Source of the DNA: an uncultured Phascolarctobacterium sp. | GTDB lineage: Bacteria; Bacillota; Negativicutes; Acidaminococcales; Acidaminococcaceae | DNA length: 7,357 nt | Assembly (NCBI GenBank): GCA_945949475.1 | Contig: CAMFET010000037.1 | Span: 1-7,357, forward strand | Direction: 5' to 3' | Shown: positions 1-6,946 of the stretch, piece after piece | How the letters are laid out: each line of letters opens with the position of its first letter | How positions within the stretch are numbered: position 1 is the first letter of the stretch | Notes under the pieces: model-generated | The model's database searches: none | Seen by the model: the letters and a program-made list of their open reading frames with translations, nothing else | Told to the model about the DNA's origin: nothing | Translations under genes and position numbers: made by a program

Positions 1-474
1 CATCCTGGCCTCTTAAAGCGTTTATTTGAGCTGGAGGTGCCTGAAATTCACGATGGCATCGTTGAGATTAAATCAGTAGCTCGTGAGCCCGGCATGCGCT
101 CTAAGATTAGCGTTTATACCGCTGACGAGAATGTGGATCCGGTTGGCGCTTGCGTAGGCCACAAGGGCATGCGCGTGCAAACCATTGTGAACGAGCTGCG
201 CGGTGAAAAGATTGATATTGTTAAATACAGCGAGGACCCCGCTCAATATGTTGCCAATGCTTTGAGCCCGGCTAAGGTTGTGAGCACCAATGTGAACGAG
301 GCAGAAAAGATTTGCCGCGTGGTTGTGCCCGATTACCAGCTGTCCCTGGCTATTGGCAAGGAAGGCCAAAATGCTCGCTTGGCTGCTAAGCTGACCGGCT
401 GGAAGATTGATATTAAGAGCGAAAGCCAAGCTAAGGAAGAAGAAGCTGCTTTAGAAGCAGAGCAAGAAGCATGA
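1..474 (+). CDS. nusA: Transcription termination/antitermination factor NusA, C-terminal part (5' end outside window)
   Basis: The reading frame is open from base 1 (codons cat cct ggc...) to the TGA at 472-474, giving the last 157 residues; the GTG at 37 is an internal valine, not a start. NusA binds RNA polymerase and nascent RNA and modulates pausing, termination and antitermination. The visible part is the tandem KH region. KH1 carries the GxxG loop in VGACVGHKGMRVQTIV, and KH2 carries it in LSLAIGKEGQNARLAAKLTGW. The protein ends shortly after KH2 in a Glu/Ala-rich tail, so it lacks the acidic repeat domains of the E. coli protein, as is normal in Bacillota. The last codons overlap the start of ylxR (ATGATG), which suggests translational coupling. 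Family assignment is very secure; only the N-terminal and S1 regions are missing. Confidence 0.97.
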   Translation, partial: HPGLLKRLFELEVPEIHDGIVEIKSVAREPGMRSKISVYTADENVDPVGACVGHKGMRVQTIVNELRGEKIDIVKYSEDPAQYVANALSPAKVVSTNVNEAEKICRVVVPDYQLSLAIGKEGQNARLAAKLTGWKIDIKSESQAKEEEAALEAEQEA

Positions 475-746
475 TGAAGGTTAAAAAAATTCCGCAGCGC
501 AAATGTGTGGGCTGCAACGAAATGAAGGATAAAAAGGCTTTACTGCGCATTGTGCGTTCTCCTGAGGGTGAAATCAGCCTTGATTTGACCGGCAAGAAGA
601 ACGGACGTGGCGCCTATGTGTGCCCCAATAAGGAGTGCATCATGAAGGCCGTGAAGGAAAAACGTCTGGAGCGCGCCTTAGAAAAGCCCATTAGTGATGC
701 TGTAACACAGCAATTGCTGGAGGATTTGGAGCATGGCCAACAATAA
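471..746 (+). CDS. ylxR: YlxR/RnpM family RNA-binding protein (DUF448)
   Basis: A 91-residue basic protein. It has the family signature near the N terminus (PQRKCVGCNEMKDKKALLRIVR) and the GRGAYVC motif at residues 45-51. Members of this family sit between nusA and ylxQ in most Bacillota; the B. subtilis protein has been described as an RNase P modulator (RnpM), and other members as nucleic-acid-binding regulators. Cys12, Cys15, Cys51 and Cys56 form a CxxC...C...C pattern that could suit a metal, but this is only inference. Two in-frame ATGs (471 and 474) are possible starts. The first overlaps the nusA stop, the second abuts it, and no strong Shine-Dalgarno site precedes either, so reinitiation after nusA is likely. 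The stop lies 14 nt inside ylxQ. Confidence 0.94.
   Translation: MMKVKKIPQRKCVGCNEMKDKKALLRIVRSPEGEISLDLTGKKNGRGAYVCPNKECIMKAVKEKRLERALEKPISDAVTQQLLEDLEHGQQ
719..723 (+). promoter_or_regulatory. Shine-Dalgarno site of ylxQ
   Basis: GGAGG lies 9 nt before the ATG at 733, inside the ylxR coding sequence. It fixes the ylxQ start and shows that the ylxR/ylxQ overlap is genuine. Confidence 0.8.
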
Positions 747-1029
747 GCAAGCCTTTGCGCTTGGTTTGGCCCAAAAGGCAGGCAAGCTTGTATCGGGTGA
801 TTTTGCAGTGAAGGCTGCATTAAAGGCCGGTACGGTTCAGCTGCTTGTAGTGGCTCAGGACACTGCGCCCAACTCCAAAAAGGAGCTTTGCTATTTAGCC
901 GCACAGGCCGGGGTGCCGGTGCTGGAGCTGTTGACCCGCTGGGAGCTAGGAAGCGCCATAGGGAAAGGTCAAAGAGCTGCCGCCGCCATCACGGATAGCA
1001 ATTTCGCCAGCATGCTACAGGGAAAATAA
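733..1029 (+). CDS. ylxQ: YlxQ, L7Ae/L30e-family K-turn RNA-binding protein
   Basis: A 98-residue protein with the compact alpha/beta fold signature of the L7Ae/L30e/S12e/Gadd45 family. It opens with the typical FALGLAQKAGKLVSGDFAV stretch, followed by a hydrophobic strand (VQLLVVAQDTAPNSKKEL) and a second strand in GVPVLELLTRWELGSAIG. B. subtilis YlxQ is reported to bind kink-turn RNAs; its physiological RNA is not settled. The start at 733 is supported by a GGAGG Shine-Dalgarno site and overlaps ylxR by 14 nt. A 31-nt gap separates it from infB. Length and position match the family, so the assignment is firm although the cellular role is not. Confidence 0.93.
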   Translation: MANNKQAFALGLAQKAGKLVSGDFAVKAALKAGTVQLLVVAQDTAPNSKKELCYLAAQAGVPVLELLTRWELGSAIGKGQRAAAAITDSNFASMLQGK

Positions 1030-1048
1030 ATCCCCTTATGTCTAGTCT

Positions 1049-1054
1049 GGAGGT
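1049..1054 (+). promoter_or_regulatory. Shine-Dalgarno site of infB
   Basis: GGAGGT sits 6 nt before the ATG at 1061. The ATG at 1057 is in another frame, so the choice of 1061 is clear. The site lies in the 31-nt ylxQ-infB gap, in which I see no promoter or terminator. Confidence 0.85.
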
Positions 1055-1060
1055 GGATGC

Positions 1061-3640
1061 ATGAGTAATAAAAGAATATACGAGGTGGCTGCCGATTATG
1101 GCAAGCCCGTTAACGAAGTACTAGATTTGCTCAAGAAGCATAATCTTGAGAAGAAGAATTTTAGTGGCGCTGATGAACAGGTGATGGCTGTGATTCGTAA
1201 TGCATACGATAAGAAGCCTGAACCTCCCAAGCCGGCACCGAAACCGGAAAAGAAGCAGGAACCCCCGCGTCAAGCACAAGCTGTGAAGAAGGAACAACCC
1301 AAACAGCAAAATAATAATAAAAACGGTCAGAGGAATATGCAGCAAAACAATCAAAATCAACGCAACAATGGCCAACAAGGCCGCCCGGAAAATCGTCAGG
1401 GCAATAATAACGCTCAACAAGGCCGTGACAATCGCGGTCAAAACCAAAATCGCGGTAATAATAATGCTTCTCAAGGCAACCGCGATAACCGCCAAGGCCA
1501 AAATCGGGGCAATGGCCAACAGGGAAATAGAGACAATCGCCAGGGCCAAAGCCGTGGCAATGATAATAAGCGTCAGGGTGGTATTTTTGTTGGTCCTAAA
1601 GGTCAACAGCCCGGCCAAGCAGTGCACGGTGAAAGCCGTAGCATGAACGCATCCCGCGCCGCAGGTCGCAACGAAAACCGCAGCGAAAGCCGCGCCGAAG
1701 CTAGAGCAGAGCTGCCCCGTGGCAAGGAAAGCCGCAATGCAGGCAAGAGCCGCAAGGAAAAGCCGCAGATTAAGGGCTCCTATGCTACTAAGGAAAGCCG
1801 TCCTAACCGCAGTGCAGGCCATCAAATGCCTGTGAACCGCAACCGTAAGCCCAACAACGCGCCTAAGGCTGCAGCTGCTCCGGCAGAAATTGTTCGTCCT
1901 ACCTATGTAGAAATTGGTGAATCCATCAATGTGCAAGAGTTTGCCAAGCTGATTAAGCGCGAGGTAAACGAGGTTATCAAGGCTCTCTTCATGCTGGGCA
2001 TGATGGTTACCATTAACCAGGATATTGACTTTGATACTGCGCAATTGATTGGTGATAACTTTGGCGTTGAGGTTGGTCAAAAGGCTCCGGAGGAGGACCC
2101 CACCGAAATTCCTGAGGTGGACGACCCCGAAGAGAAGCGTTTACCCCGTCCGCCTGTAATCACTGTTATGGGTCACGTTGACCACGGCAAGACCTCTTTG
2201 CTGGACGCTATTCGTAAAACTAATGTTACTGCACGCGAGGCTGGCGGTATTACCCAGCACATTGGTGCATATAAAGTTAATTACCAAGGCAAGCAAATCG
2301 TCTTTTTGGATACCCCCGGTCACGAAGCCTTCACCGCCATGCGTGCCCGTGGTGCCCAAGTAACCGACGTGGCTATTTTGGTAGTAGCTGCAGACGATGG
2401 TGTAATGCCGCAAACCATTGAGGCTATTAACCATGCTAAGGCAGCAAAGGTGCCCATTATCGTTGCAATTAACAAGATGGACCGTATGGGCGCAAACCCC
2501 GACCACGTTAAGCAACAGCTGGCTGAGCACGGCCTCATCCCCGAGGATTGGGGCGGAGATACCATCATGGTTCCCGTATCCGCACATCAAAAGACCGGTA
2601 TTACCGACCTTTTGGAAATGATTCTTTTGGTTGCTGAAATGCAAGAGCTGAAGGCTAACCCGAATCTGCCCGCACATGGCACCATCATCGAGGCACAATT
2701 GGATAAGGGCCGTGGCCCCGTTGCCACCGTTTTGGTACAACGCGGTACCCTGCACATCGGCGATACCATTATTGCCGGCACCAGCTTTGGTAAGGTACGC
2801 GCCATGGTCAACGACCGTGGTGAAAAGGTTAAGAAGGCTCTGCCCTCCACCCCTGTAGAGGTTTTGGGCCTCAACGATGTGCCCCAAGCAGGCGATATTT
2901 TAGACAGCACCGACGAGAAAACTGCTCGTAGCGTTGCTGAAAAACGTATTGCCAAGAAGAAGGAAGAGGAGATTAAGCTTAACTCCAAGGTATCCTTGGA
3001 TGACCTGTTCCAACGCATTCAAGAGGGTGAGATTAAAGAGCTGAACATCGTTGTTAAGGCTGACGTACAAGGCACCATTGAAGCATTGAAGGCTTCCTTG
3101 GAGAAGATTAAGAACGATGAGGTTAAGGTTGTTGTTGTACATGCCGGCGTTGGCGCTATTACTGAGTCCGACGTTATGCTGGCTTCTGCAGCTAATGCGC
3201 TCATTATCGGCTTCAACGTTCGTCCCGATGCTAACGCTCGCAAGGCTGCTGAAACCGAAAAGGTTGACGTGCGTACCTATCGCGTAATCTATGACGCTCT
3301 GAACGATGTAGAGGCCGCTATTAAGGGTATGCTGGCACCCAAATTCAAAGAGGTTGTACAGGGCCGCGTAGAGGTGCGTCAGCTGATTACTATTTCCAAG
3401 CTGCTCATTGCCGGCTGCTATGTACTGGAGGGCAAGGTTACCAACAGCTCCAAGGTACGTATCATCCGCGACGGCATTGTGCTGCATGATGATGTAATCG
3501 ACTCCCTGCGTCGCTTTAAGGATGACGTAAAAGAGGTTGCCCAAGGCTATGAATGCGGTATTACGCTGGAAAAATATCGCGACCTTAAAGAGGGCGACGT
3601 TTTCGAAATCTATGACATGGAAGAAGTAGAGGTAGAATAA
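1061..3640 (+). CDS. infB: Translation initiation factor IF-2
   Basis: An 859-residue translational GTPase that places fMet-tRNA on the 30S subunit and promotes subunit joining. Domains in order: a small IF2_N domain (about residues 1-52, starting SNKRIYEVAADYGKPVNEVL); a long low-complexity linker (about 53-279); a second IF2_N-like domain (about 280-345); and the G domain (about 364-530) with G1 GHVDHGKT (371-378), G2 Thr398 in GGIT, G3 DTPGH (417-421), G4 NKMD (471-474) and G5 SAH (507-509). Beta-barrel domain II follows (about 535-630), then IF2 domain III (about 645-750), and a C-terminal fMet-tRNA-binding barrel ending in acidic residues. All GTPase motifs are intact. The protein is longer than the roughly 716-residue B. 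subtilis protein because of the linker. Its stop overlaps the rbfA start by one base. I saw no internal start with a convincing Shine-Dalgarno site for a short isoform. Confidence 0.98.
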   Translation: MSNKRIYEVAADYGKPVNEVLDLLKKHNLEKKNFSGADEQVMAVIRNAYDKKPEPPKPAPKPEKKQEPPRQAQAVKKEQPKQQNNNKNGQRNMQQNNQNQRNNGQQGRPENRQGNNNAQQGRDNRGQNQNRGNNNASQGNRDNRQGQNRGNGQQGNRDNRQGQSRGNDNKRQGGIFVGPKGQQPGQAVHGESRSMNASRAAGRNENRSESRAEARAELPRGKESRNAGKSRKEKPQIKGSYATKESRPNRSAGHQMPVNRNRKPNNAPKAAAAPAEIVRPTYVEIGESINVQEFAKLIKREVNEVIKALFMLGMMVTINQDIDFDTAQLIGDNFGVEVGQKAPEEDPTEIPEVDDPEEKRLPRPPVITVMGHVDHGKTSLLDAIRKTNVTAREAGGITQHIGAYKVNYQGKQIVFLDTPGHEAFTAMRARGAQVTDVAILVVAADDGVMPQTIEAINHAKAAKVPIIVAINKMDRMGANPDHVKQQLAEHGLIPEDWGGDTIMVPVSAHQKTGITDLLEMILLVAEMQELKANPNLPAHGTIIEAQLDKGRGPVATVLVQRGTLHIGDTIIAGTSFGKVRAMVNDRGEKVKKALPSTPVEVLGLNDVPQAGDILDSTDEKTARSVAEKRIAKKKEEEIKLNSKVSLDDLFQRIQEGEIKELNIVVKADVQGTIEALKASLEKIKNDEVKVVVVHAGVGAITESDVMLASAANALIIGFNVRPDANARKAAETEKVDVRTYRVIYDALNDVEAAIKGMLAPKFKEVVQGRVEVRQLITISKLLIAGCYVLEGKVTNSSKVRIIRDGIVLHDDVIDSLRRFKDDVKEVAQGYECGITLEKYRDLKEGDVFEIYDMEEVEVE
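1475..1561 (+). repeat. Imperfect 16-residue tandem repeat in the IF-2 linker
   Basis: Two copies of the 13-residue motif GNRDNRQGQ(N/S)RGN lie at residues 139-151 (bases 1475-1513) and 155-167 (bases 1523-1561), a period of 16 residues. They differ in sequence only at N/S. At the DNA level many positions differ synonymously, for example cgc-gat-aac against aga-gac-aat. They lie in a wider Q/N/G/R-rich tract (about residues 82-175), followed by an R/S/E/K/A-rich tract. The whole linker is predicted to be disordered and strongly basic. Confidence 0.85.
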
Positions 3641-4035
3641 TGGCTAGGCTTAGAGTTGAAAAAGTCCAAGAAGCCATCCAGCACGAAATCAGCAATATGC
3701 TGCTGCACGACGTGAAGGACCCCCGCATTCAGTTTGTGACTGTGACCGGGGTGGAGCTGACGGACGATATGAGCTATGCCAAGGTATTTATCAGCATGTA
3801 TGGCCCTGAGGAAAAGCAGGAGGAAACCTGGAAGGCCCTCAACAAGGCCTTGGGCTTTATGCGTACAGAGATTGCTAAACGCATTCGCCTACGCTTTGCG
3901 CCGACACTGATTCTGCAAAAGGATAAATCCATGGAATATAGTGCTCATATCCAAAGCATTCTGGACAAAATTAATAAAGAGGAAAAGACCTTGGCCGAAG
4001 CTCAGGCCGAGGCAGAGGCTGGTCAGCATGAGTAA
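3640..4035 (+). CDS. rbfA: 30S ribosome-binding (maturation) factor RbfA
   Basis: A 131-residue KH-like protein that binds the 30S subunit and assists late maturation of 16S rRNA, particularly the 5' helix-1 region. The N-terminal helix (ARLRVEKVQEAIQHEISNML), the strand VKDPRIQFVTVTGVEL, DMSYAKVFISMYG, and the core ALGFMRTEIAKRIRLRFAPTL are all characteristic. A short charged Glu/Ala-rich tail follows, as in other Bacillota. The start ATG shares one base with the infB stop (TAATG), and GAGGT at 3629-3633 provides a Shine-Dalgarno site 6 nt away, so translation is probably coupled to infB. The C-terminal end overlaps nrnA by 8 nt. Confidence 0.96.
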   Translation: MARLRVEKVQEAIQHEISNMLLHDVKDPRIQFVTVTGVELTDDMSYAKVFISMYGPEEKQEETWKALNKALGFMRTEIAKRIRLRFAPTLILQKDKSMEYSAHIQSILDKINKEEKTLAEAQAEAEAGQHE

Positions 4036-4978
4036 GGAGCTTTCTTTACTGGAGACCGGCAAGCTGCTTGAGGCAGCACAAAAAATTGTTTTATGTACCC
4101 ATGTGAGCCCGGACGGAGATACGCTGGGCTCCAGCTTGGGCCTTGCCTTGAGCCTGAAAAAGCTGGGCAAGGAGGTTATCGTTTACTGTGATGACCTGAT
4201 TAATAAAAGCTTTGGCTTTATTCCCGGCATTGAGCTGGCTCAAAGGCCGGAGCAGGGAAGCAAGCTTGCTTGCGATGTACTGGTCGTGGTGGATGCTAGC
4301 TCCTTCGACCGCATCGGCATTGTGGCCGAGGTGGTGGAGTATAAGCAGCTGCTCAATATAGACCATCATATTTCCAACACTCGCTTTGCAGATTACCTAT
4401 ATCTTGATGCTAAAGCCGCTGCAACAGGCGAGATTATGTGCGAGCTGCTGCAGGAAATGAACTGGCCCGTGGACCATGATATTGCAGAGTGTCTTTATAT
4501 CGCTATTTCTACGGACTGCGGCTCCTTCCGCTATGCCAATACCACGCCGAAAACTATGCGCGCTGGTGCTTGGCTGCTGGAGCAGGGCGTACAGCCTAAC
4601 GAAATCAGCGACAAGCTGGATATGAAGTCCCGCCTTACTGTAGAAATGCTGGCCAAGGTCTTGCCCAGCCTGACCTTTGATGCTGATGGCAAAATCGCTT
4701 ATCTCACCATCACTAATGACCTTTATAACAAGGATGCTAACACGGATAGCTTCGTGAACTATCCTCGTTATATTGATGGCGTAGAGGTAGCTATTATGTT
4801 TAAGGCTGTGGAGCCTAAGGTGACACGTGTGAGCATGCGCTCTAGCAATGTGGACGTAGCCCAGGTAGCCTTGAGCTTTGGCGGCGGCGGCCATATTCGG
4901 GCAGCAGGCTGCACCATTTACGCACCGGTGGAGGAAGCGCGCGAGCAGCTTTTGGCTAAATTGCGCGAGCTTGTATAA
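4028..4978 (+). CDS. nrnA: DHH-family bifunctional oligoribonuclease / pAp phosphatase NrnA
   Basis: A 316-residue cytosolic DHH/DHHA1 phosphoesterase. Proteins of this type at this locus degrade 2-5-nt nanoRNAs and dephosphorylate pAp to AMP. Metal-binding motifs are present in order: motif I in CTHVSPDGDTLGSS (His25, Asp29, Asp31), motif II in VLVVVDASSFDRIG, motif III IDHHISN with DHH at 112-114, and motif IV STDCGSFRY (Asp163). The C-terminal DHHA1 substrate-binding motif GGGGHIRAAG starts at residue 285. The frame is open upstream to an ATG at 3941, but that would add 29 residues lying entirely over rbfA. The ATG at 4028 gives the family-typical N terminus, has AGAGG at 4014-4018 nine bases upstream and overlaps rbfA by only 8 nt. 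The more common TDTGSFR motif reads TDCGSFR here, a minor change that keeps the Asp ligand. In-vivo substrates are inferred from family. Confidence 0.93.
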   Translation: MSKELSLLETGKLLEAAQKIVLCTHVSPDGDTLGSSLGLALSLKKLGKEVIVYCDDLINKSFGFIPGIELAQRPEQGSKLACDVLVVVDASSFDRIGIVAEVVEYKQLLNIDHHISNTRFADYLYLDAKAAATGEIMCELLQEMNWPVDHDIAECLYIAISTDCGSFRYANTTPKTMRAGAWLLEQGVQPNEISDKLDMKSRLTVEMLAKVLPSLTFDADGKIAYLTITNDLYNKDANTDSFVNYPRYIDGVEVAIMFKAVEPKVTRVSMRSSNVDVAQVALSFGGGGHIRAAGCTIYAPVEEAREQLLAKLRELV

Positions 4979-5874
4979 TGGACGGAATTTTTAATGTTTT
5001 GAAGCCCCCTGGCATGACGAGTCATGATGTGATTGGCTTTTTGCGCCGGGCATTAAATACGAAAAAAATTGGGCATGGAGGCACGCTGGACCCAGATGCG
5101 GCCGGCGTGCTCCCTGTTTTTGCCGGCACGGCTACCAGGCTTTTATCCTATGCTATGGAGGGCCGCAAGCAGTATATTGCAGAGTTCACACTAGGCGAGC
5201 AGCGTGATACTGGCGACGACAGTGGCACTTTAGTGAAGACGATGCCCGTGCCTGAGCTTAGTGAGGCTAAGCTGAAGGAAGTTTTGCAAAGCTTTTTAGG
5301 CAAGCAAATACAGCTGCCGCCCATGTATAGTGCGGTGAAAATCAATGGCCAAAAGCTGTACCAGCTCGCTCGCAAGGGAGTAGAGGTGGAGCGAAAGGCT
5401 AGGCCTATTGAGATTTATAAGCTGGAGCTGCTAGACGCTAAACTTCCAAAAGAGAGTATTTCTGCTAAGTATTCATTTACTGTAGCTGTGGAATGCAGCA
5501 AGGGTACTTATATTCGCGTGCTTGGCGAGGATATTGCCACCGCTTTAGGTACCTGTGGCACCATGAGCTTTCTTTTGCGCACGCAGGTGGGCAGCTATTT
5601 GCTCAACGAAGCGCATACACTGCAGGAGATTGCAGAGAATCCCGCTGGCTGCTGCGCAGAGCCTATTACTGCTGTGAGCCACTTGCCTAAGCTTGAGTTA
5701 ACTGCTAACCAAGCTGCGCGCATTACTAATGGCGTGAGAACGACGGTAAATGGCACTGTTGATGGACAATATGCTTTACTAGGACCTAATAGTGAGTTTT
5801 TAGGTATTGGTAAATGCGTTGATTCTAAAGTGCAGGCAGAGAAGATATTTGAGAAATATATAGTTCAGCTATAG
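4978..5874 (+). CDS. truB: tRNA pseudouridine(55) synthase TruB
   Basis: A 298-residue enzyme that isomerises U55 to pseudouridine in the T-loop of most tRNAs. The N terminus has the family opening GIFNVLKPPGMTSHDVIGFLRR. It is followed by the catalytic motif IGHGGTLDPDAAGVLPV, with the nucleophile Asp38. The conserved TATRLLSYAMEGRKQYIAEFTLG, PPMYSAVKINGQKLYQLARKG and VECSKGTYIRVLGEDIA segments are present. A small C-terminal PUA-like domain covers about residues 236-298. Length is close to the roughly 300-residue Bacillota proteins. The ATG at 4978 overlaps the nrnA stop by one base (TAATG) and I see no good Shine-Dalgarno site just upstream, so expression probably relies on reinitiation after nrnA. 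The last roughly 170 bases are visibly more AT-rich than the rest of the gene. Confidence 0.97.
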   Translation: MDGIFNVLKPPGMTSHDVIGFLRRALNTKKIGHGGTLDPDAAGVLPVFAGTATRLLSYAMEGRKQYIAEFTLGEQRDTGDDSGTLVKTMPVPELSEAKLKEVLQSFLGKQIQLPPMYSAVKINGQKLYQLARKGVEVERKARPIEIYKLELLDAKLPKESISAKYSFTVAVECSKGTYIRVLGEDIATALGTCGTMSFLLRTQVGSYLLNEAHTLQEIAENPAGCCAEPITAVSHLPKLELTANQAARITNGVRTTVNGTVDGQYALLGPNSEFLGIGKCVDSKVQAEKIFEKYIVQL

Positions 5875-5875
5875 A

Positions 5876-5955
5876 GAGCCTCCCCTTGGGGGGAGGTGCC
5901 GCCCACGAACTTTAGCTATTAATTTAGCCAAGATGCGGCGGAGAGGGGATACCTC
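5876..5955. repeat. Palindromic GC-rich intergenic element between truB and ribF
   Basis: A perfect 7-bp stem, CCTCCCC (5879-5885) with GGGGAGG (5890-5896), closes a TTGG loop. A second, longer-range pairing is possible: GAGGT (5893-5897) with ACCTC (5951-5955), continuing as CCGCC (5899-5903) with GGCGG (5937-5941). The two foldings compete for GAGG. No T-tract follows the first stem, so it is a poor intrinsic terminator. The nested palindrome in a non-coding gap resembles the short dispersed palindromic repeats common in gut Bacillota. With only one copy in the window, that identity is inference. Confidence 0.5.
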
Positions 5956-5970
5956 GAACTAAAGCTATTA
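5906..5970 (+). repeat. Imperfect 16-bp direct repeat spanning the element end
   Basis: CGAACTTTAGCTATTA at 5906-5921 and CGAACTAAAGCTATTA at 5955-5970 match at 14 of 16 bases and are 49 bp apart. The mismatched centre makes CTTTAG in one copy and CTAAAG in the other, which are reverse complements. The first copy lies inside the palindromic element and the second begins at its end, 27 bp before the ribF start. I see no convincing promoter in this gap. Confidence 0.6.
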
Positions 5971-5996
5971 TTTTATATTTTAGGTACACAATTGTT

Positions 5997-6941
5997 ATGG
6001 ATGTTATTACTTCACTAAAACAATTGCATAAGTATGAGCGCCCGTGCGTGGTAGCGCTGGGCACCTTCGACGGCCTCCACCGCGGCCACATGGATGTTAT
6101 TCGCACGGCTTGGAACGAAGCGCATCGCACCGGAGCGTTGCTGGCGGTATTCACCTTCAGCAACCACCCCTTTGCGTGCTTCCGCCCGGACAAGGTGCCA
6201 CCTGCACTCATCACCCCAGAGCAAAAGCAGTCGCTTTTGCGTGATTTAGGGGTTGATGTGCTGGTGGACGTGCCCTTCGATATGAGCGTGGCGCGCATCG
6301 CGCCGGAAGCGTTCCTAGAGCAGCTGCAAGCGCTGGGCTATAGCTGCTTAGTTGTGGGCAACAACTTTACCTACGGCATTCGTGGCGAAGGCACAGTAGA
6401 AACGTTGGCAGCCAGCGCCCAGCGCCTTGGCTTTAAGCTCGTGGTACGCGAGCTGGTCAGCGATGGCCCTACCGTTATCAGCAGCACTGCTATCCGCCGC
6501 CTCATTGCCGAAGGCGATGTAGTGGAGGCGGCAGCCATGCTGGGACGCCTGTACAGCCTTTCCGGCATCGTTGCCCACGGCAACGAAAGGGGCAGGCTTT
6601 TGGGCTTTCCCACGGCCAATATCGAGCTTGCTGAAAGCAAGCTGGCCATTCCTTTGGGCGGAGTATATGCCGTGCAGGTAAACGTCAATGGTCAGCGCTA
6701 CGGTGGCATGGCCAATATCGGCAATAATCCCACCTTTGGCGATGTGGCTGCACCTAGACTAGAGACGCATATCTTTGACTTTAGCGGTGATATTTACGAT
6801 TCACCCATTAGCATTGATTTTGTCGCCAGAGTGCGCGGGGAAGTAAAATTTGCTTCTATTGACCAATTGCGCAGTCAGCTACAGGCGGATAAGGAAAAAT
6901 GTCGCCAGCTGTTAGAAAGTTTTTCAGATAGAGTTTTGTAG
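5997..6941 (+). CDS. ribF: Bifunctional riboflavin kinase / FAD synthetase RibF
   Basis: A 314-residue enzyme that phosphorylates riboflavin to FMN and adenylylates FMN to FAD. The N-terminal nucleotidyltransferase domain has the HxGH-type motif GTFDGLHRGHMDVI (residues 22-35), VVGNNFTYGIRGEG (from 119) and ISSTAIRRLIAEGDV. The C-terminal riboflavin kinase domain begins near SGIVAHGNERGR and contains GRLLGFPTANI (from residue 199), followed by GGVYAVQV, GMANIGNNPTFG, and the terminal LETHIFDF and SIDFVARVRGE strands. Both activities look intact. The start at 5997 gives the usual N terminus, but the only Shine-Dalgarno-like bases, TAGG at 5981-5984, are 12 nt away and weak. It is separated from truB by 122 nt of repeat-like sequence and from rpsO by a promoter region. 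Confidence 0.96.
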   Translation: MDVITSLKQLHKYERPCVVALGTFDGLHRGHMDVIRTAWNEAHRTGALLAVFTFSNHPFACFRPDKVPPALITPEQKQSLLRDLGVDVLVDVPFDMSVARIAPEAFLEQLQALGYSCLVVGNNFTYGIRGEGTVETLAASAQRLGFKLVVRELVSDGPTVISSTAIRRLIAEGDVVEAAAMLGRLYSLSGIVAHGNERGRLLGFPTANIELAESKLAIPLGGVYAVQVNVNGQRYGGMANIGNNPTFGDVAAPRLETHIFDFSGDIYDSPISIDFVARVRGEVKFASIDQLRSQLQADKEKCRQLLESFSDRVL

Positions 6942-6946
6942 ATAAA

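Noticed and set aside
37..39. GTG as a nusA start
   Set aside because: The frame is open upstream to base 1 and encodes a typical NusA stretch (HPGLLKRLFELEVPEI), so it is an internal valine codon.
1121..2080. A long minus-strand open frame of 319 codons opposite infB, apparently rich in hydrophobic residues
   Set aside because: It is the antisense of the IF-2 linker: codon bias for Gln, Asn, Arg and Gly on the + strand gives few minus-strand stops and a Leu/Ile/Ala-rich translation. No start signal or family motif supports it.
2141..2887. Minus-strand open frame of 248 codons opposite the IF-2 G domain
   Set aside because: The + strand encodes an intact GTPase domain with all motifs. The antisense frame shows no recognisable motif or Shine-Dalgarno site.
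3941..4027. Possible 29-residue N-terminal extension of nrnA
   Set aside because: It lies wholly within rbfA, is not typical of the family, and the ATG at 4028 has a Shine-Dalgarno site and gives the standard NrnA N terminus.
5879..5896. GC-rich hairpin after truB as an intrinsic terminator
   Set aside because: No run of T follows the stem (the next bases are TGCCGCCCACG), so it lacks the second half of an intrinsic terminator.
6351..6377. Asn in place of the frequent Asp in the RibF motif VGNNFTYG
   Set aside because: Asn at this position is common in other RibF proteins (for example GENF-type motifs), so it does not suggest lost FAD synthetase activity.
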